Shown here: positions 22,036 through 35,040 of the stretch, one piece after another | Layout: every line of letters begins with the position of its first letter | How positions within the stretch are numbered: the stretch's first letter is position 1 | From: Sciurus carolinensis | Taxonomy: Eukaryota > Chordata > Mammalia > Rodentia > Sciuridae | Length of the DNA stretch: 64,000 bases | Reading direction: 5' to 3' | Assembly: GCF_902686445.1 (NCBI RefSeq) | Contig: NC_062224.1 | Coordinates: forward strand, 18,827,123 to 18,891,122 | Made by a program: the position numbers and the translations under genes | The notes under the pieces: model-generated | The model's database searches: none | Seen by the model: only the letters and a program-made list of their open reading frames with translations | What the model was told of the DNA's origin: nothing

Positions 22036-24409
22036 AACATGTGAATTAGATAGTTAAATTAGGAAAAACAATAGACGTTCCATTTTGGTGGCTTTTCAGC
22101 AAAACTTTGACATATATGAAATCTCATAGGTTCTGGGAAGCTATACCTATCACATTGCATTGGAATTATTTAGTGGCCCATAGATCAGACTATGACTTTC
22201 TGGAATTTGGGACCAAAAGTCATTTATTCTAGCACTTGCAGGGCCTGGCACATAAGAAATGTTCAGTGTATGATTGTGGAATGAGTTAATGCATATCCTT
22301 GTAAATTAAGTGGAAAAATGTGAACTGAGTAACACCACCTAAATGGTTAGGTGATTAACTAAGCAGTCACACCCAAAGTCTGTTGAAGAGTAAATCAGTA
22401 TAAACCTGAAAAGAAATTCTTAAGGCTCAGCACATATTGTTTTCAATATTGAAAGAAAATAGTTTGGATGAAGACATGGAAGGTCTGTTTATTAAATTTA
22501 CATATGTCCAGAAGCTAGATCCAAAAATAATTCTACCAATAATAAATGACACAATCAAGTAAATCATCTGATTTTTTTTTTGTTTTGTTTTTCAGTTCAT
22601 TTTGCCACCCACCCTCTTTAGTTTATTTTAGGGTTTCTAGTTATGATTGGATCTTGACAATGTAGAAGAATGTTCTAGAGTCCTTTCCAATGAGTGTAGG
22701 GGAATATTCTGTGAAAAAACCTTAAGACTTTTTCCCCAGTACATTTGAGGCAAAGTGTATGTAAAAATGATGAGTCAAAAGTAATTTTTGGAGAGTGAGT
22801 TACATAACCTTTTTTTCTTAAGTGACTGTAAAACCTGGGGCTAATGTCTTTATTTTCTTGACCATCCCCTCTTTGTTTTTCTGCAGTCTGTGTGAACTTG
22901 AGTTCTTTGAGTTGCAGGAGCCCCCAGACTTCCTGTCCTGTTGTCCTTCCCACTGGGCTACCTGAGTAAATTGAATAGGGCCAAGATATTTTTTGAATGT
23001 CTCAACAAAAATAAATGTCTCTTTTTCCATTAGTATGAGTAAAAAAAAAAAAATACACAAACTAAACCCAAGGACTATATCCAAGTGACTAAGCTTTTGA
23101 TAACAAAATCCAATTCCTTTCATTTCAGTGCCAAATAATTCAGCATCTTGATGTGTCACCCAAATTGATATTTCCTTACCCAAAGCACTGGACCCTAGCA
23201 CTGGAAACTTCCATGACTTTTCTCCTCAGAGTCAGCTTTTCACCTTTGGGGTGCAGGTCCTGCTGAGCTTCAGGGTTCTGGGCTCTTAGTCATCTTGGGC
23301 TGGGAAGCTTCCACTGGAACTTTAGTAAATCTCGAGTGGGAGGTTTTCCTCGTTTCTGAAGGGGCTCCCAGCCTTTTCTGCTCAATTATACATTTTCTTC
23401 TCAGGCAGTGCAAGCTCTGAATCATATCTTGTATAGCTCCACATGGAAAATGACTTTTGGCATTATTCTTTCATAAGCCATTACAAGTTAATATTAATTT
23501 CATATTAATATTCCCTTAAGACTGCATTAAAAGGATCTCTTCCTTTACCCCTGAAGAAAATGGAAATATGTGTCAAATCACTTGTGTAGAAATTTCCTGT
23601 GTTAGGAATAGATTTCTAATAGGCAGGAATCCAAGTGGAATCATTTGAAGGTTAGATCACCTTCACAACTGGCTTAAATCCATAGCTTTTTTATTTTTTT
23701 CTGCAAAGCTGTCACTTTTTTAGCATCTAATAATCTTTACCATTTGCCGCAGATTCTTTAGAATTACTCCAGAGTTCATAATCCTCCTCTGCTTTCCTTG
23801 TTCTTTTTCCATTTTTAAGCGGATGAATGTTTTCATGAAGCGTATAAGGTGCTGCTAACATCTCCCCACACTTTCTGTTTGACAGGAGAAGCCATTTATC
23901 TCCAATTTTAGTCAAGATTAGTAATAACATTCATTATTGAGCTATCACTTTCAAATTTTTTTCTAAACCCAGATATGAAATATGACTTTGTACTTATGGA
24001 ACAGCTAAGGAGTATCTAACTTTACTTGTTGAACCATCTGTGTGAATTAGGATGATTTGATTGTAAGCAACAGAAGACAAAGATCAAATCAAATCAACAG
24101 TCAGTGGAATTCATTGGTTGGTGTGTTTGCTGCTCAGAGACAGCATGGACTTGCATTTGGTTTGATTCAGTAAAAGAACAATGAGGTGAAGACCCTGGTT
24201 CCCGCCCTTCTCTTTGCCCTGCTCTGCACACCCTCATTCTACAGTTGAGATGGCTGCCAGTGACTCCTCCAATAGTTGCTTCCTTGATCAAGACCTGAAC
24301 TAAACGCCCTTGTCTTCCTGCCCAGAGTGGAATGAGCTTTCCTTAGAGTGTCAGTCATGTGACCATGTGTTGCCTTAAACGCTAATCAGTGCCTAGGAAA
24401 GCTTGCAGT
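22036..24409. other. Largely unique intron
   Basis: An L2-like end at about 22225-22290 (GCACTTGCAGGGCCTGGCAC) is the only repeat trace I would name. A short perfect inverted repeat AATATTAAT/ATTAATATT lies at 23490-23512. No exon seen. Confidence 0.45.
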
Positions 24410-24425
24410 AAGAAAAGGGACTCTA

Positions 24426-24638
24426 GTCAGGCGTGGTTGCGCACACCTGTAATCCCAGCAGCTCTGGAGGCTGAGGCAGGAGGATTGCGAGTTCACAGCC
24501 GGCCTCAGCAACAGTGAGGCACTCAGCAACTCAGTGAGACCCTGTCTCTAAATAAAATATAAATATTGGGCTGGGGATGTGGCTTAGTGGTAGAGTGCCC
24601 CTGAGTTCAATCCCAGATACCCCGCACCCACCCCCAAA
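24426..24638 (+). mobile_element. B1-ID fused SINE with perfect 16-bp target duplication
   Basis: The duplication AAGAAAAGGGACTCTA lies at 24410-24425 and 24639-24654. The body has B1 (GGCGTGGTTGCGCACACCTG) and ID (GGGCTGGGGATGTGGCTTAG) halves. Confidence 0.96.
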
Positions 24639-24654
24639 AAGAAAAGGGACTCTA

Positions 24655-25635
24655 AAGATGTGATAATGAAGGAATGGAGAGAGGGGCTGGCCACTTCCCT
24701 CAACTCCAACCTTTAGGTGAGGGTCTAAATGGTGACCCTGGTTGTAAAGTAAAGGAATGTACTCGTAAAACATCGGAGGCAACCCTCCTGTGCAGCAGAC
24801 ACGCATACCATAGGCATGGAGCAGCCTTTTGCTCTTTCCAGCCCTCTGCCACCGAGGAGTGAGTAGTCACATGTCCAGCACCTCACGGCTGAGTCCTCCA
24901 AATGCTCTCTTTGGGATTGGAAAACAGTATTCTAGGGCCTATTGCAGCCCTGGGGTTGAACACCATGATGTGGCCCACCAAGGAAAAAATCAAGAACCCA
25001 CTAAAGAACGGGGGGGATTTGTGGTTAATGGAAGGTAATCCAACCCTGTGTCCACCTTGCCATCTGAGTTTTAAAAAAATAACAGAACCAGTTCTTTTAA
25101 AAATGCTGCCTGCGACATGAAGGTTCCTAAGGAAATGTTAAAGTTGATTTGTCTATTTCCATCACGAAGCTATCTGGCTTTAGGTAAATTCTTTTCAGAC
25201 AGTTTGAAGACTTTCTGTAATACCTCACATTGCCTAGTTCATTGAAACATTGTAAGTAGAGGCTTTTGTTTAGTATCTTCCACTAAACAGAAAAGAAATT
25301 TCTTACTTAAAGAAACTCTGTTAATATTCTTATGCAGAAACTGGATAAAAACTTAGGTCTTTACAAACCAAAGTCACTCTAAAGTAAAACATAATTGTTC
25401 TTTAAAGTTTTTTTTTCCTGTTGAAAATTATAGTAGAATTGTGATTTTCTGAAATGACAGTGAACATTTTTAGTATTTTTCATTTTAATAGTTCACAGTT
25501 TCTCTGACTTTTGTGACTCCAAAGAGCCCTCTATGACCACAATTATAAGGAAAGTAGAAATTTGAAAATAGTCTTGTTATGTAACTAACATTGTTATGGT
25601 GCAGAAATAGTAAAACTTCTCCTCTGGAAACATTT
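24655..25635. other. Unique intronic sequence
   Basis: Nothing recognised. Confidence 0.5.
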
Positions 25636-25836
25636 ACTTCATGCCTGTGATCCCAGTGATTCAGGAGGGTTTGGCAGGAGGATCACAAGTTCGAAGCCAG
25701 CCTCAGTCACTTAGTGAGGACCTCAGCAGCTAACTCAAAAGAAAACACTAAAAAGGACTGGGGTAGTTCAGTGGTAAGTGCCCCTACCCCCACACCTGGT
25801 TTAAATCCCCAGTACAAAACAAAAACAAAAACAAAA
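25636..25836 (+). mobile_element. Older B1-ID fused SINE, tail (CAAAAA)n
   Basis: GCCTGTGATCCCAGTGATTC, GAGGATCACAAGTTCGAAGC and an ID half GGACTGGGGTAGTTCAGTGG, ending in CAAAAACAAAAACAAAA. Confidence 0.88.
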
Positions 25837-26825
25837 GTATGGAGAAATTTATCCATATTTTGATTTCAGAGGCAGTTACTAGAGGAGGAAGTGTGTTTAC
25901 CAAGTGTGCTTGGATTCCTAGGTTCAAATTCAGACTGTGTCATGTACCTGACCCCTTAAGTCTCAGTCTTATTCCTTGTAAAATGGAAATCCTGGGCCTC
26001 TCTGCTAGGGTTTCAGATATTCAAATTAGATATCAAAATGCAATGTGACTAGCCCTGTGTTCCACACATACTAAGCTTAATGTTAATGATAATTATTACA
26101 AAAAAACAAAACAAAACAAAATGGGACGGAAACAGAAAGAAGTATAAAATCCAACTGAGTTGTGGAGTGTTATTTCATTACTTCAGAACGCTCTGTTATT
26201 GAATTGTCCTGTGGATTCTTTTCCTTTAAAATGTTCTGTATGCCAGTCTTTGTAGAATGCAGTTACATGTGTTTTATGTCACATGCGTCTTTGCCTATGG
26301 AAGTATGAGGAGGAGGTCTGACTTTCAGTGGGGTGGGTACTTCTCTGTGTTCCATTCTTAGACCTGCAGCAGGGGATTCTGTCCTGACCTGGTGCCCACC
26401 ATGCCCTTCCCCTGGAATGGTGTGAGATGTTTGCAAGGTCAAGGACACAGAACGAGGAGACCTTCACCCTATGCTTGTGCCCTTCGCTTTGGCCCCCCAA
26501 ACTCCTCTCAAGTGCCCCAACACTTCCAGGGTCCACATGGACTTTTTCTCTGGGCCCTTCTCCCTAAGAGTTGGCAGCACCATGGTGGAATGTCGTAGGC
26601 AGGTTTCTGTGCAGACGTGTGGATGGGGTGGGGCGTGGATGTACAGATCAAGGCTCTGGACAGTCAGAAATGGGACAAGAAGTGGGAACGAAGTCCACTG
26701 TCCACCAAGTCACTGTGGCACCATCTTGTGAGGATTATGAGGATTAAAAACTCAAACCCTGTAGGAGGCAGAACATATTTGATATAATAGTTATTTTGAT
26801 TTCCAACTTTATCAAGTTGTTTCTT
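25837..26825. other. Unique intronic sequence
   Basis: No exon or repeat recognised. MIR-like traces (25900-25990) are too weak to call. Confidence 0.45.
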
Positions 26826-26909
26826 GGGATGGGGTGTGTACCTCAGTGGTCAAACACTTGCCTAGCACCCATGAGTCCCTGGATTCTATCCCCAATATTG
26901 CAAAAAAAT
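26826..26909 (+). mobile_element. ID SINE
   Basis: TGGGATGGGGTGTGTACCTC, CACTTGCCTAGCACCCATGA and an A tail make up a diverged sense ID. Confidence 0.85.
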
Positions 26910-27839
26910 TCTTTTTTGGTAGATCTGGTGAGAGGGGCTAGTGCTCATTAGGAGATAGCAGGTGTTTTTTTCTAAGATCCATACTTGGCCAAGTTTGAGC
27001 GCAACCTAATACAGAGTCATCACCTTGACTTTGATGGTTGTGCTATTGTTAGGTTCCAAGTTTGAAGTCAAGGTTATGCAGATAGATGGTCTCTGGAAGG
27101 AAGGAGGGGCCCCTCTGATGAAGGGCCGGGGCGGTGTGCTGGAGGAGCCTGGAAGCTCTCGGTGGGTTGAGGGCATCCCTGAACTGTCAGAAGAGCAGTT
27201 TCTCCATTGAGTGTCTTGTCACAGAAGGGGAGGAGGTCTTTCCAATATTTTCTGAAGGTCACCATAAATATTTAGTCAACAAGATTCCGATTCTGGAGAT
27301 GTAGGAAAACTCTGAAGAAAGAAAGTCCAGTAATGACAGAGAGTGTTTTCTTTCTCATTACTTCCCTTTCCTTTAGAGGAAAAAAAACAGTTTGAAGAAA
27401 AAGAATTGTGAACTTGACATTTCCCAGGATGTGGGTTTCTCCATCCTTGCTTGAGTTGGCCTCATTCTCCAAGGAAATCTAGGTGTTTACACTGCAGTCA
27501 AATTGACTTTCTCCACTTGTTCTTGATGAAAGAGAAATGTGCAAATGAACTGTCCACTTGGGAAATTAAAAGTAGAGTAGAGTGAAATTCCATGCGTAAA
27601 GTCACGCCTGTGGGAGGAGAGGGTTAGGACTCTAGACCCGGTGGATGGGGAGTGACTCCCCATTGCTCAATAAATTTCCCTGCCACAGAGGACACAAGTC
27701 TTTCTTTCTTTTTATAGAGCTGGATTTTTTACATGTGCATATTGCTTCTCAGTTTCTTGAGCATCGACCCCAAGGGTGAACTTGGCAGTGAAGGCTCTCA
27801 CAATACACCCCAGTCTACGGAGTGGGCTGCCCAATGCTA
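26910..27839. other. Unique intronic sequence
   Basis: No feature recognised. Confidence 0.5.
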
Positions 27840-28180
27840 TCCCCGCTGCAGGGCGCCTTGCATGTCTGTGTCTTTTGCAATGTTTCCCCCTCTGTCTGAC
27901 GAGCTCTTTCCCCTTCTCTTTCCGTGCCTGGCTCGCTCACCAAGGCCCACAGCCCAGGTTGCCCCAGGATGCAGATTAAGACATTGGAGCTAGCCGTGCT
28001 TCTGTCGCCCTGTGTCCGGCTCTGGCTGGACAGTGCTTGTGCTGTTTTGAGATATTTACATACACATCTGTCTTCCAGCGCTGGCCTGGGAGCCACCTGG
28101 CTTCGGGGACTGTGTTTTATTTATCTTTCCATCTCCACTGCTTGGCCTCGTGTCTGGGCCTCCTGTGTTCTCTCTTGATG
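27840..28180 (+). mobile_element. Probable L2 LINE relic
   Basis: TGTCTGACGAGCTCTTTCCC and GGGACTGTGTTTTATTTATC resemble the sense L2 3' region. The degree of decay makes this a moderate call. Confidence 0.45.
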
Positions 28181-28639
28181 TTTCAGGAAGTCTGGGTCAG
28201 TGGGTTTTATATAAGCTCTCTGCAAGTTGCCATACTGCTGCTCTAAGCAGTGAACTCTGAGAAAGGGAGTTGGGGACAGTCACAGGTCTGGTTTCCCTGC
28301 CCTGACACTTGTTTTAGATTACAGTGCAAGCAAGCCCTCTTTGTGCTCTGTTCCCTGGTCCCTGGTGACATCAGAGCACTGTCTTATTAAACACAACTCG
28401 TATGGATTCATTATTGATAAACACTCGATCTTCTGTGGCTAAGTCCACCAGGAGTACCATTCTTGTTCCCCCAAAGATAAAAAGATAAACAGGAAAAACA
28501 TCCCAGGTGGTTCATCTAATTCCACGCCTTTACTGCAGGATCCCCCCACATCCAGTCTTCATTCTCAGATCTGTGTCCCCTGCAGGGGTCCCCAGGTTAA
28601 CCATCCCACATGCTCCTAGGGTTTCTGCTGCCCTCTGAT

Positions 28640-28960
28640 TTTCCGCAGTGAGCCTGGGAAACAGTCCCAGTACACGAGCTTCTCGGGAGGCGCCGCCCTT
28701 GGCTCCTTACCCCTCTTCCACTTTCTGCTTCTCACCCCTCCAGGGTTCTTGGCGTCCTTTCTCTGCAATCAATCATTCCAGCAGGTTCTGGGCCCCGAGG
28801 GGATTAAGCAGTGCTGGCTGCTCCCTCAGCCTCCGGCACAACAGCAGCTCCAGCTCTGCGGATCCAGCAGCTGTGTGGCTTCAGGCTGGGCGCAAGCGGG
28901 CCAAAAGGACATGTATGCACGAGTGCGTCTGCGTGCACGCGCTGTCTCCTGCTCACCTCC
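28640..28960. other. CpG-enriched unique patch
   Basis: More CpG than the surrounding intron (for example GGGAGGCGCCGCC, GGGCGCAAGCGGG, GCGTGCACGCGC). Frames of 80-110 codons overlap on the + strand in all phases, as expected for GC-rich non-coding DNA. Confidence 0.35.
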
Positions 28961-29212
28961 TCCTGCCGTCATTGTGATTCTGGCTTCCTCCTGGGTTGGC
29001 ACTACTGTTTTTTATTTTTATTTATTTATTTTTTTATAAAGATACTCTAAAGAGGTGAAAGATTTAGGAAGAAGCGGCAAGAGCCTATCTTTGGAAATAA
29101 CTTTTTGAGGCCAGATCTTCCCTTGTGCTCAAAAATACATTAATAATAATAGTTTAATAGTTTTCATTAGGTTGTACTGGATACTGGCTCCCTTCCCCCT
29201 ACCTTTTTCTGT

Positions 29213-29432
29213 TTTTTGTTTTGTTTTGTTTTGTTTTGTTTTGTTTTGTTTTTGTACCAGGGATCCAACTCAGGGGCACTACCACTGAGCCATGTCCTTT
29301 TTATTTTTTATTTTGAGACTGTCTTGCTGAGTTGCTTAGGGCCTCGCTAAGTTGCTGAGGCTGGGTTTGAACTTGCAGATCCTCTTGCCTCAGCCTCCTG
29401 AGTCACTGGGATGACAAGCATGCACTATGGCA
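29213..29432 (-). mobile_element. B1-ID fused SINE with (TTTTG)n tail
   Basis: A GTTTT/TTTTG tail of about eight units (29213-29252), ID half (GGGATCCAACTCAGGGGCAC) and B1 half (GCCTCAGCCTCCTGAGTCAC). Confidence 0.92.
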
Positions 29433-29449
29433 CCTGTTTTTTGTTTGTT

Positions 29450-29452
<3 letters not shown>

Positions 29453-29492
<40 letters not shown>
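29453..29492. repeat. (TG)n microsatellite, about 19 units
   Basis: A pure TG run directly preceding an antisense ID, likely the evolved tail of that element. Confidence 0.95.
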
Positions 29493-29495
<3 letters not shown>

Positions 29496-29580
29496 ATTTT
29501 TGGTGATACTGGGGATGGAACCCAGGGTCTTGCATGCCTGCCAGGCAAGAGCTTTTCCACTGAGCTACATTCCTAGCCCT
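29493..29580 (-). mobile_element. ID SINE
   Basis: GATACTGGGGATGGAACCCA and CCACTGAGCTACATTCCTAG are antisense ID. Confidence 0.9.
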
Positions 29581-29613
29581 ATTTGTTGTCTTCATTTTTT
29601 AGTAGCAGAATTT

Positions 29614-29705
29614 GTTGTTGTTGTTGTTTGCTGTGTTGGGGATCCAACTCAGGACCTCATGCATGCTAGGCAAGTGCTCTACCACTGAACTGCACTCCCA
29701 GCCCC
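29614..29705 (-). mobile_element. ID SINE with target duplication
   Basis: A GTT-repeat tail and antisense ID body ending GCACTCCCAGCCCC. The duplication AGTAGC(A/G)AATTT-type (29601-29613 and 29706-29718) has one mismatch. Confidence 0.92.
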
Positions 29706-29718
29706 AGTAGCAAAATTT

Positions 29719-32164
29719 AAAAAAAAAAAAGAATGTTGTATAGAACTCCAGTACATAAACAGTAAGAAAATGTAGAGTTGTATCAATGTGCCCTTAGGAT
29801 TTCAATTTTCTTCCATTGATTTGTCATAAACTCTGTCAATGGGCAGACATGAGCATGGTGGAAGTCTCCGTGGTGTTCACACTTGGTGTCTGTTGCAGCT
29901 AGACCTGTGTAAGTTTTGTTCATTTGCATTTTCTAAAATATTTGAGAATCCAGAGGATTTGGTGGGGGCAGGGCAGCTTGAAAAGCTTCGGTCAACATGA
30001 CCTTCATGGAGTCCAGTCACGGATCTAATACGCCCTGAGGCTTGGAGGAAAGAGTCTTTATGCCTGGCTCTGAAAAGACAGTGTTACCTAAAATACACCC
30101 GGTGGCCTGTGTGTGACCTCAGCCTGACCCAGGCCTCCCTGCCTGTGGACTTGCAGACTGTGGCTGCACCTGGGCGCATCAGCTGCTCTGCCGAACAGAA
30201 CAGTGACAGCCAACCTCCTCTTCCCCGCCCCTGCTCCCAGTGTCATTGTCAGGGACATTCCATTGGCTGGTTTTCTCTGTCCCTCATCCCTGAAGGCACA
30301 ACTGCAGTCCTAATTCCTTATTAAACTCTGGAACAGAAAGCTGGGTGAGTGGCAGCTGGTCGATTAGCCACAACTTATTCGTAATGCCTGTCCAGTTTGC
30401 AGACAGCCCTGGAACTCACCCTTAGAATTTTCTAGAAGTTGACATCCTTTGGATTATCTTCATCTTTATTAGCAGGATATCATCTAACTGTAAATTCAGA
30501 ACTTGTCTACCATAAAACTGCGATTCAGAGAGGTGAGATGTGTAGCATATTCCCCCTTTCAAAAAATCCCTGATGAAGCAGAATATGCTGTTCTTTCTAA
30601 CCATGACTCTAATCTCAGTTATGAAGCAACTTGCTCTTATTTTCTCAAGGAAAACAATACAGAATTGGCCCTTATTATTCACACTAATGAAGATCATCAG
30701 AAAGGAAGATATTGTTTTAAAAAACACACCTTCAGCTAACCACAAACACCCTCCTGAATTCCCAACATGTAAGCACTTGAAAGATCTTTTCTGCCATTTG
30801 AATGTGCCTGATTTTCTGAGGTCTTGTCCGCCCTGAACAGACTGTGTCAGCATTAATTGCTGAAGTACAAAAATTAAAGAGCACTTAATTCTGCACCGTT
30901 ATGTCCAAATGTGGGCGTTTTCCTAGAGCATTTTCCTAGGTCCATCTCATGGTGTCCAGCTCAGTCCCCTAAGTCTGACAAGGAACAGATACTAGACAGT
31001 TGTCCCAAATGGACTTTCCTCTTTTTTTATTTTTCTTCTTCCTGTGTTTGACCCCATCTCTTGCTTTCACAATTTGCTTCCTTCTTTCTAAATAAATGGC
31101 CCCATGTTCCCGCAGCTGTAGCGAGACGCCCAGGATCACATTTGCCTGTGTCTCAGATGCTTCCCATCCTGTGTGAGCAGAAGCAGCCGCTCAGGGCCTC
31201 CTCTCTCCTTCCCAGTTATGCCCGGGACTCTCTGGCACCGTGAAGGCTGGGCCTTCTGCCAAGCTGTACAGCCCAGCCTGTCCTTTGGGCCACCTACTGG
31301 ATCAGCACAGTCCTGTAGTTATCAACCCTAGGGCCCTCAATGTGGGCCAGAGAAAGCGCAGGGCACGGGAGATAGGAAAGAAAAGGACAATGGTGCCTTC
31401 CCCAAGATTCCCATGATGTCGTTTTGACCTCTTCACTCAGGTTCATGGAAATGTAAGTGTCCTGAGTTAGAAGCCTCAAAGAAACTCAGTGAACTCAAGC
31501 CAGTGTCTCCTGTCGGGGCACAGCGTGGGTGTCTCACACCCAGGCAGTGGGCACCAGGCTACATTACTGTCTTTCATACAGGAATGTCCTCTGCTTCACC
31601 TTGCCAGCATCCACAGTGACGCTGGAACAAACTTTTCTGAGATTTCCCCTTCTGAGGTGCCTCTGAGTGCTGTGGCCTGACGTAGGCGAAGCTAGTCATC
31701 CGGGTTACAAGTGTGGATCTCATTCAGAAGAGGTTTGTACACACTTTAAAGTTCTCCAAGGCTCCGGGTGTCTATTCTCATGTTAAAAACATCCAGAGCA
31801 TAGGTATTACTGTTCAACAAAGCTACCAAAAACCCAAAGAAGGAAATGACAGCATTCCCCTGAATGTGTTAGTGTTTGCAAGCCTTACTAAGAAATATTA
31901 CAAGCTAATGTTGTAGGTAGCCAGTTGGAATTTGACCATTTTTCATGAATTTGTCCATCTTTATTTTCCCAATGGGAGAATACATTAGCCATGTTGTCTT
32001 AAACATTTGTACTCTGAATACCCTGAATCTTACTTTTCATATCAGACCGATTACCAAATAAATGTATTCAGCCAAGATAAACTTAAAGTAGACACTAAGA
32101 CTACGGAATTACCAGCTCCCAAGTATCTACAGGTAAATCCTTTCTCAGTAATTTACTAATCGAT
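29719..32164. other. Unique intron
   Basis: No exon or clear repeat. At 30422-30853 both strands carry unusually long open frames (143 codons on minus, 78 and 87 on plus) with no recognisable domain. This is not called a gene. Confidence 0.45.
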
Positions 32165-32440
32165 TCTCAAATTTTGCTGCACATTTGGATACTTGGGAAG
32201 CTTTAAAAAAATCATTATACCTAGGCCACTACCCAGGCCAATTAAATCATAATCTCCAGAAGTAAAACCAGGTATCAATTTTGTTGTCTTTTGTTTTGCG
32301 ATGGGGTTGGATCCCAGGGACTTGCATAGTAAGCATTTGCTCTACCACTGAGCTACACCCCAGCCAGATATCAGCATTATTTTTAAAATTCCTCAGATAA
32401 TTTTAACATGGCAGCAGATCTTGGGATGCACTGGTAACTT
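32165..32440. mobile_element. MER5-like hAT (Charlie) DNA transposon relic, split by an ID
   Basis: TGCTGCACATTTGGATACTT, AGGCCACTACCCAGGCCAAT and AATCATAATCTCCAGAAGT match the MER5 family. After the ID the other arm continues with AAATTCCTCAGATAATTTTA. Confidence 0.75.
32283..32367 (-). mobile_element. ID SINE inside the MER5-like relic
   Basis: GATGGGGTTGGATCCCAGGG and TTTGCTCTACCACTGAGCTA, antisense ID. GGTATCAATTTT and GATATCAGCATT on either side may be the decayed target duplication. Confidence 0.85.
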
Positions 32441-35004
32441 ATCAATGATAGTAACAGAAGTAGGAAAGAAATATACAGTGAAATATTCTAACTTTTTCAG
32501 TCAATGAGACTTTGACCACGTGTAATTAGTAAGACTTTAGGAAAGTCAGAACTAATTGCTCAGTCATTCATTCTTCCACAAATATTCATTGAGTGGTATG
32601 TGCCAAGCTCTGGATTTTTTCACACTGAATTGGACCTAAATTATTTCTTCTTTGGACTAAGAGCCCAGATGAACCTTTTGGAGCTATTATAGACAAGAAG
32701 TATCTCTCTGGCATTCCTTAACGGGTCCCAGGCCTTGTAGAGGCTGACTTTGAGTGGGGGAAGCAGGTCTTTTCTGTGTAAATGCCTTCATGTCTCAGGA
32801 AATTCTTCTCTATGTCTAGCTGATGGCTTACCCATGCAGGAGAAGTGCTTACTGAAACAAGAGCATGACCCAGCAAGGACTGTTGAGGGAACACCAAATC
32901 TTGGCTCAGAGTCAAGCTTCGTGGGTCTCATATATACCTTAATGTACTTTGCCTCATTATAATTTTAGATTCATTGATTAGTAGAGTTGGAAAGAATAGT
33001 ATCCTGTTTGGCTGGAACATTCTGGAAAGTGATATGACCAGAACATGGCTAAAGACGAACCAGACCAGCCAGAGTACCACTGTTGCCCGCTCCAGGGGTA
33101 CCTTCATATGAGAACTGACTGACTGTACTTCAGTCTGTGGACGCTATGGATGCCTGGGATACTTTAAGAAAATAGGGTCAGCAATGCCAAAGGGTTTTTA
33201 TTGTTTGTTTTTAAACATTCCAAACAAAGCTCATTTTATAGTGAGGGAATAGCAATACATGGTACTTAATTCTTAAACGACAACAACAAAACAGAATGGC
33301 AGGTGCAAGATGTTAGTTGATTTAGGTACCTAGTCTGTGTTCTTCAGTCTCCCATTGGTTATAGCTCCATCTGCTGGCAGCAAAGAGAGGTGATTCGAAG
33401 TTTTGGATTTTGAATTATGGTGGTTCCTGGAATGGCCTATGTTCTTAAAAAATCTCGCCATATAATGTGATACAGAAGTATGTGTATATGTATCTTATAT
33501 AAACATGTTTATGTGAATAGATAGGATATGGATAGTAGATATGGAGACCACATATTTTCATGTACATTTAACAAATGAAGAAATCAAGTTGAAAAGTAAT
33601 AACTTGTCAAAAATCTTGTAGTTAGATGTGTCAGAGCCGAGACCCAATGTAATTTCCTGATTGTGCAGTTCTTCTAATCAGCATGTGATTCCTTGTTTTT
33701 ATAATCACAAATATACTTTGGTGGACCAGACATTAATGATTTTGATCAAGAACTTTTAAAAAACACCTTGTTGGAAAAGTTGGGCAATACAGCAGTCTAG
33801 TAACTCCTGGTGTTCAGCAAGAGATTGGAGCCCTAACATGGCATTCATGGTATATACTGAATAACTTTTCTCATATGCAATTAGAATGGTACTGTCCTGG
33901 CGAGAATTAAAGAAAACCATCTCTCACATCATTTTTTTTCTGTGTTCTGTAGTGTTTAGATAAAGAACCGCAGGTGAGAAAAAAAAACTGAAAAGTGAAA
34001 ATCGCTTCCTATTCTAGCGTTTTCCAAGGTAACTAGTTAATGGTTTGATATGTATCCTTTCAGACTTGTTCTTTGCATATAAAATAATTTAAATGTATAC
34101 ATGCATAAATGTATACATGCTTACAGATACTTGGGGTACCAGGTAGTATGTGTAAGGAAGTCATAAAAGAATCAAGGTGGCCCAAAAGAGGGGTGATGGG
34201 TCCTGTAGCCGCAGAAAATTAGCAAACGGTTCTCTGTAGAGGAGAATTAGAACTGAATACACAGAAGATACAAGAAGAAGGAGCCCTCCAGTGTGACCAG
34301 AGAAAAAGATATGCCCAGCTGGGAAGGGCAGGGTATGTGAGAGCTGTCTGCCTGTGGTCCGGTGAAGCACTGGTGTGGGGCAGGAGTGGAAGATTCTCGA
34401 AATGAGATGGTCAAATGAAGACCAAGTAACTAGTGACTTCTAAGTCATGCCAGCTGTTTGAACTCTATTCTGGATGACAGGGAGTCAGTGCCAGAGTTCA
34501 AGCGAAGAAGTTTGATCAACTCTATATGTGGAGTCATAGCTCAGGAGACAGCAGAGAGATGGGTTAGGAGGAGAGTGAGACCAGAGGGAAGTAGAGAGAA
34601 CAACTGACTCTAATTCGGATGTCATCCTTATGAGATAGCAGTAATAATGCCTACAGTATAAGATTGGTGTTTTGAGAAAGAACAGCTGGGAATGTGCCTG
34701 TTATACAAATGAAAGGTATTTTTTGATACCATCTGGCAAATATTTCAATGCTATAACTTGTGACTGACAGCATCCCAATTTTCTCAGCATTATTTCCTAC
34801 ACTGTTCTCAATTTTCTCAGTATTATTTCCTATACTGTGCATGGTGTGAGGGGAGAAAACTCTGAAATATATATATTTTAATTTTAAGAAAATATAAACA
34901 TTTGTTTAAATAGGAGAGTTTTTCAAGAAATCAAAATATTCTTTAGCCATTTTAGAGGCAATTCCAAGCCAGGGAACTGTAACTTATTTGAACTTATTTG
35001 TATA

Positions 35005-35007
<3 letters not shown>
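32441..35007. other. Unique intron with one old repeat trace
   Basis: About 34440-34610 (GAACTCTATTCTGGATGACA ... GAGACCAGAGGGAAGTAGAG) resembles the same unnamed mammalian repeat as at 15.6 kb. No exon seen. A 10-bp doublet AACTTATTTG lies at 34981-35000. Confidence 0.4.
34776..34841. repeat. Tandem duplication, 2 x 33 bp
   Basis: The unit CAATTTTCTCAGCATTATTT... is repeated at 34809 with a few substitutions. Flanks are unique. Confidence 0.9.

Positions 35008-35035
<28 letters not shown>
35008..35035. repeat. (TG)14 microsatellite
   Basis: A pure TG run. Confidence 0.95.

Positions 35036-35040
<5 letters not shown>

Noticed and set aside
23490..23512. AATATTAAT/ATTAATATT hairpin as a terminator or regulatory site
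   Set aside because: Short AT-only inverted repeats are expected by chance in AT-rich intron.
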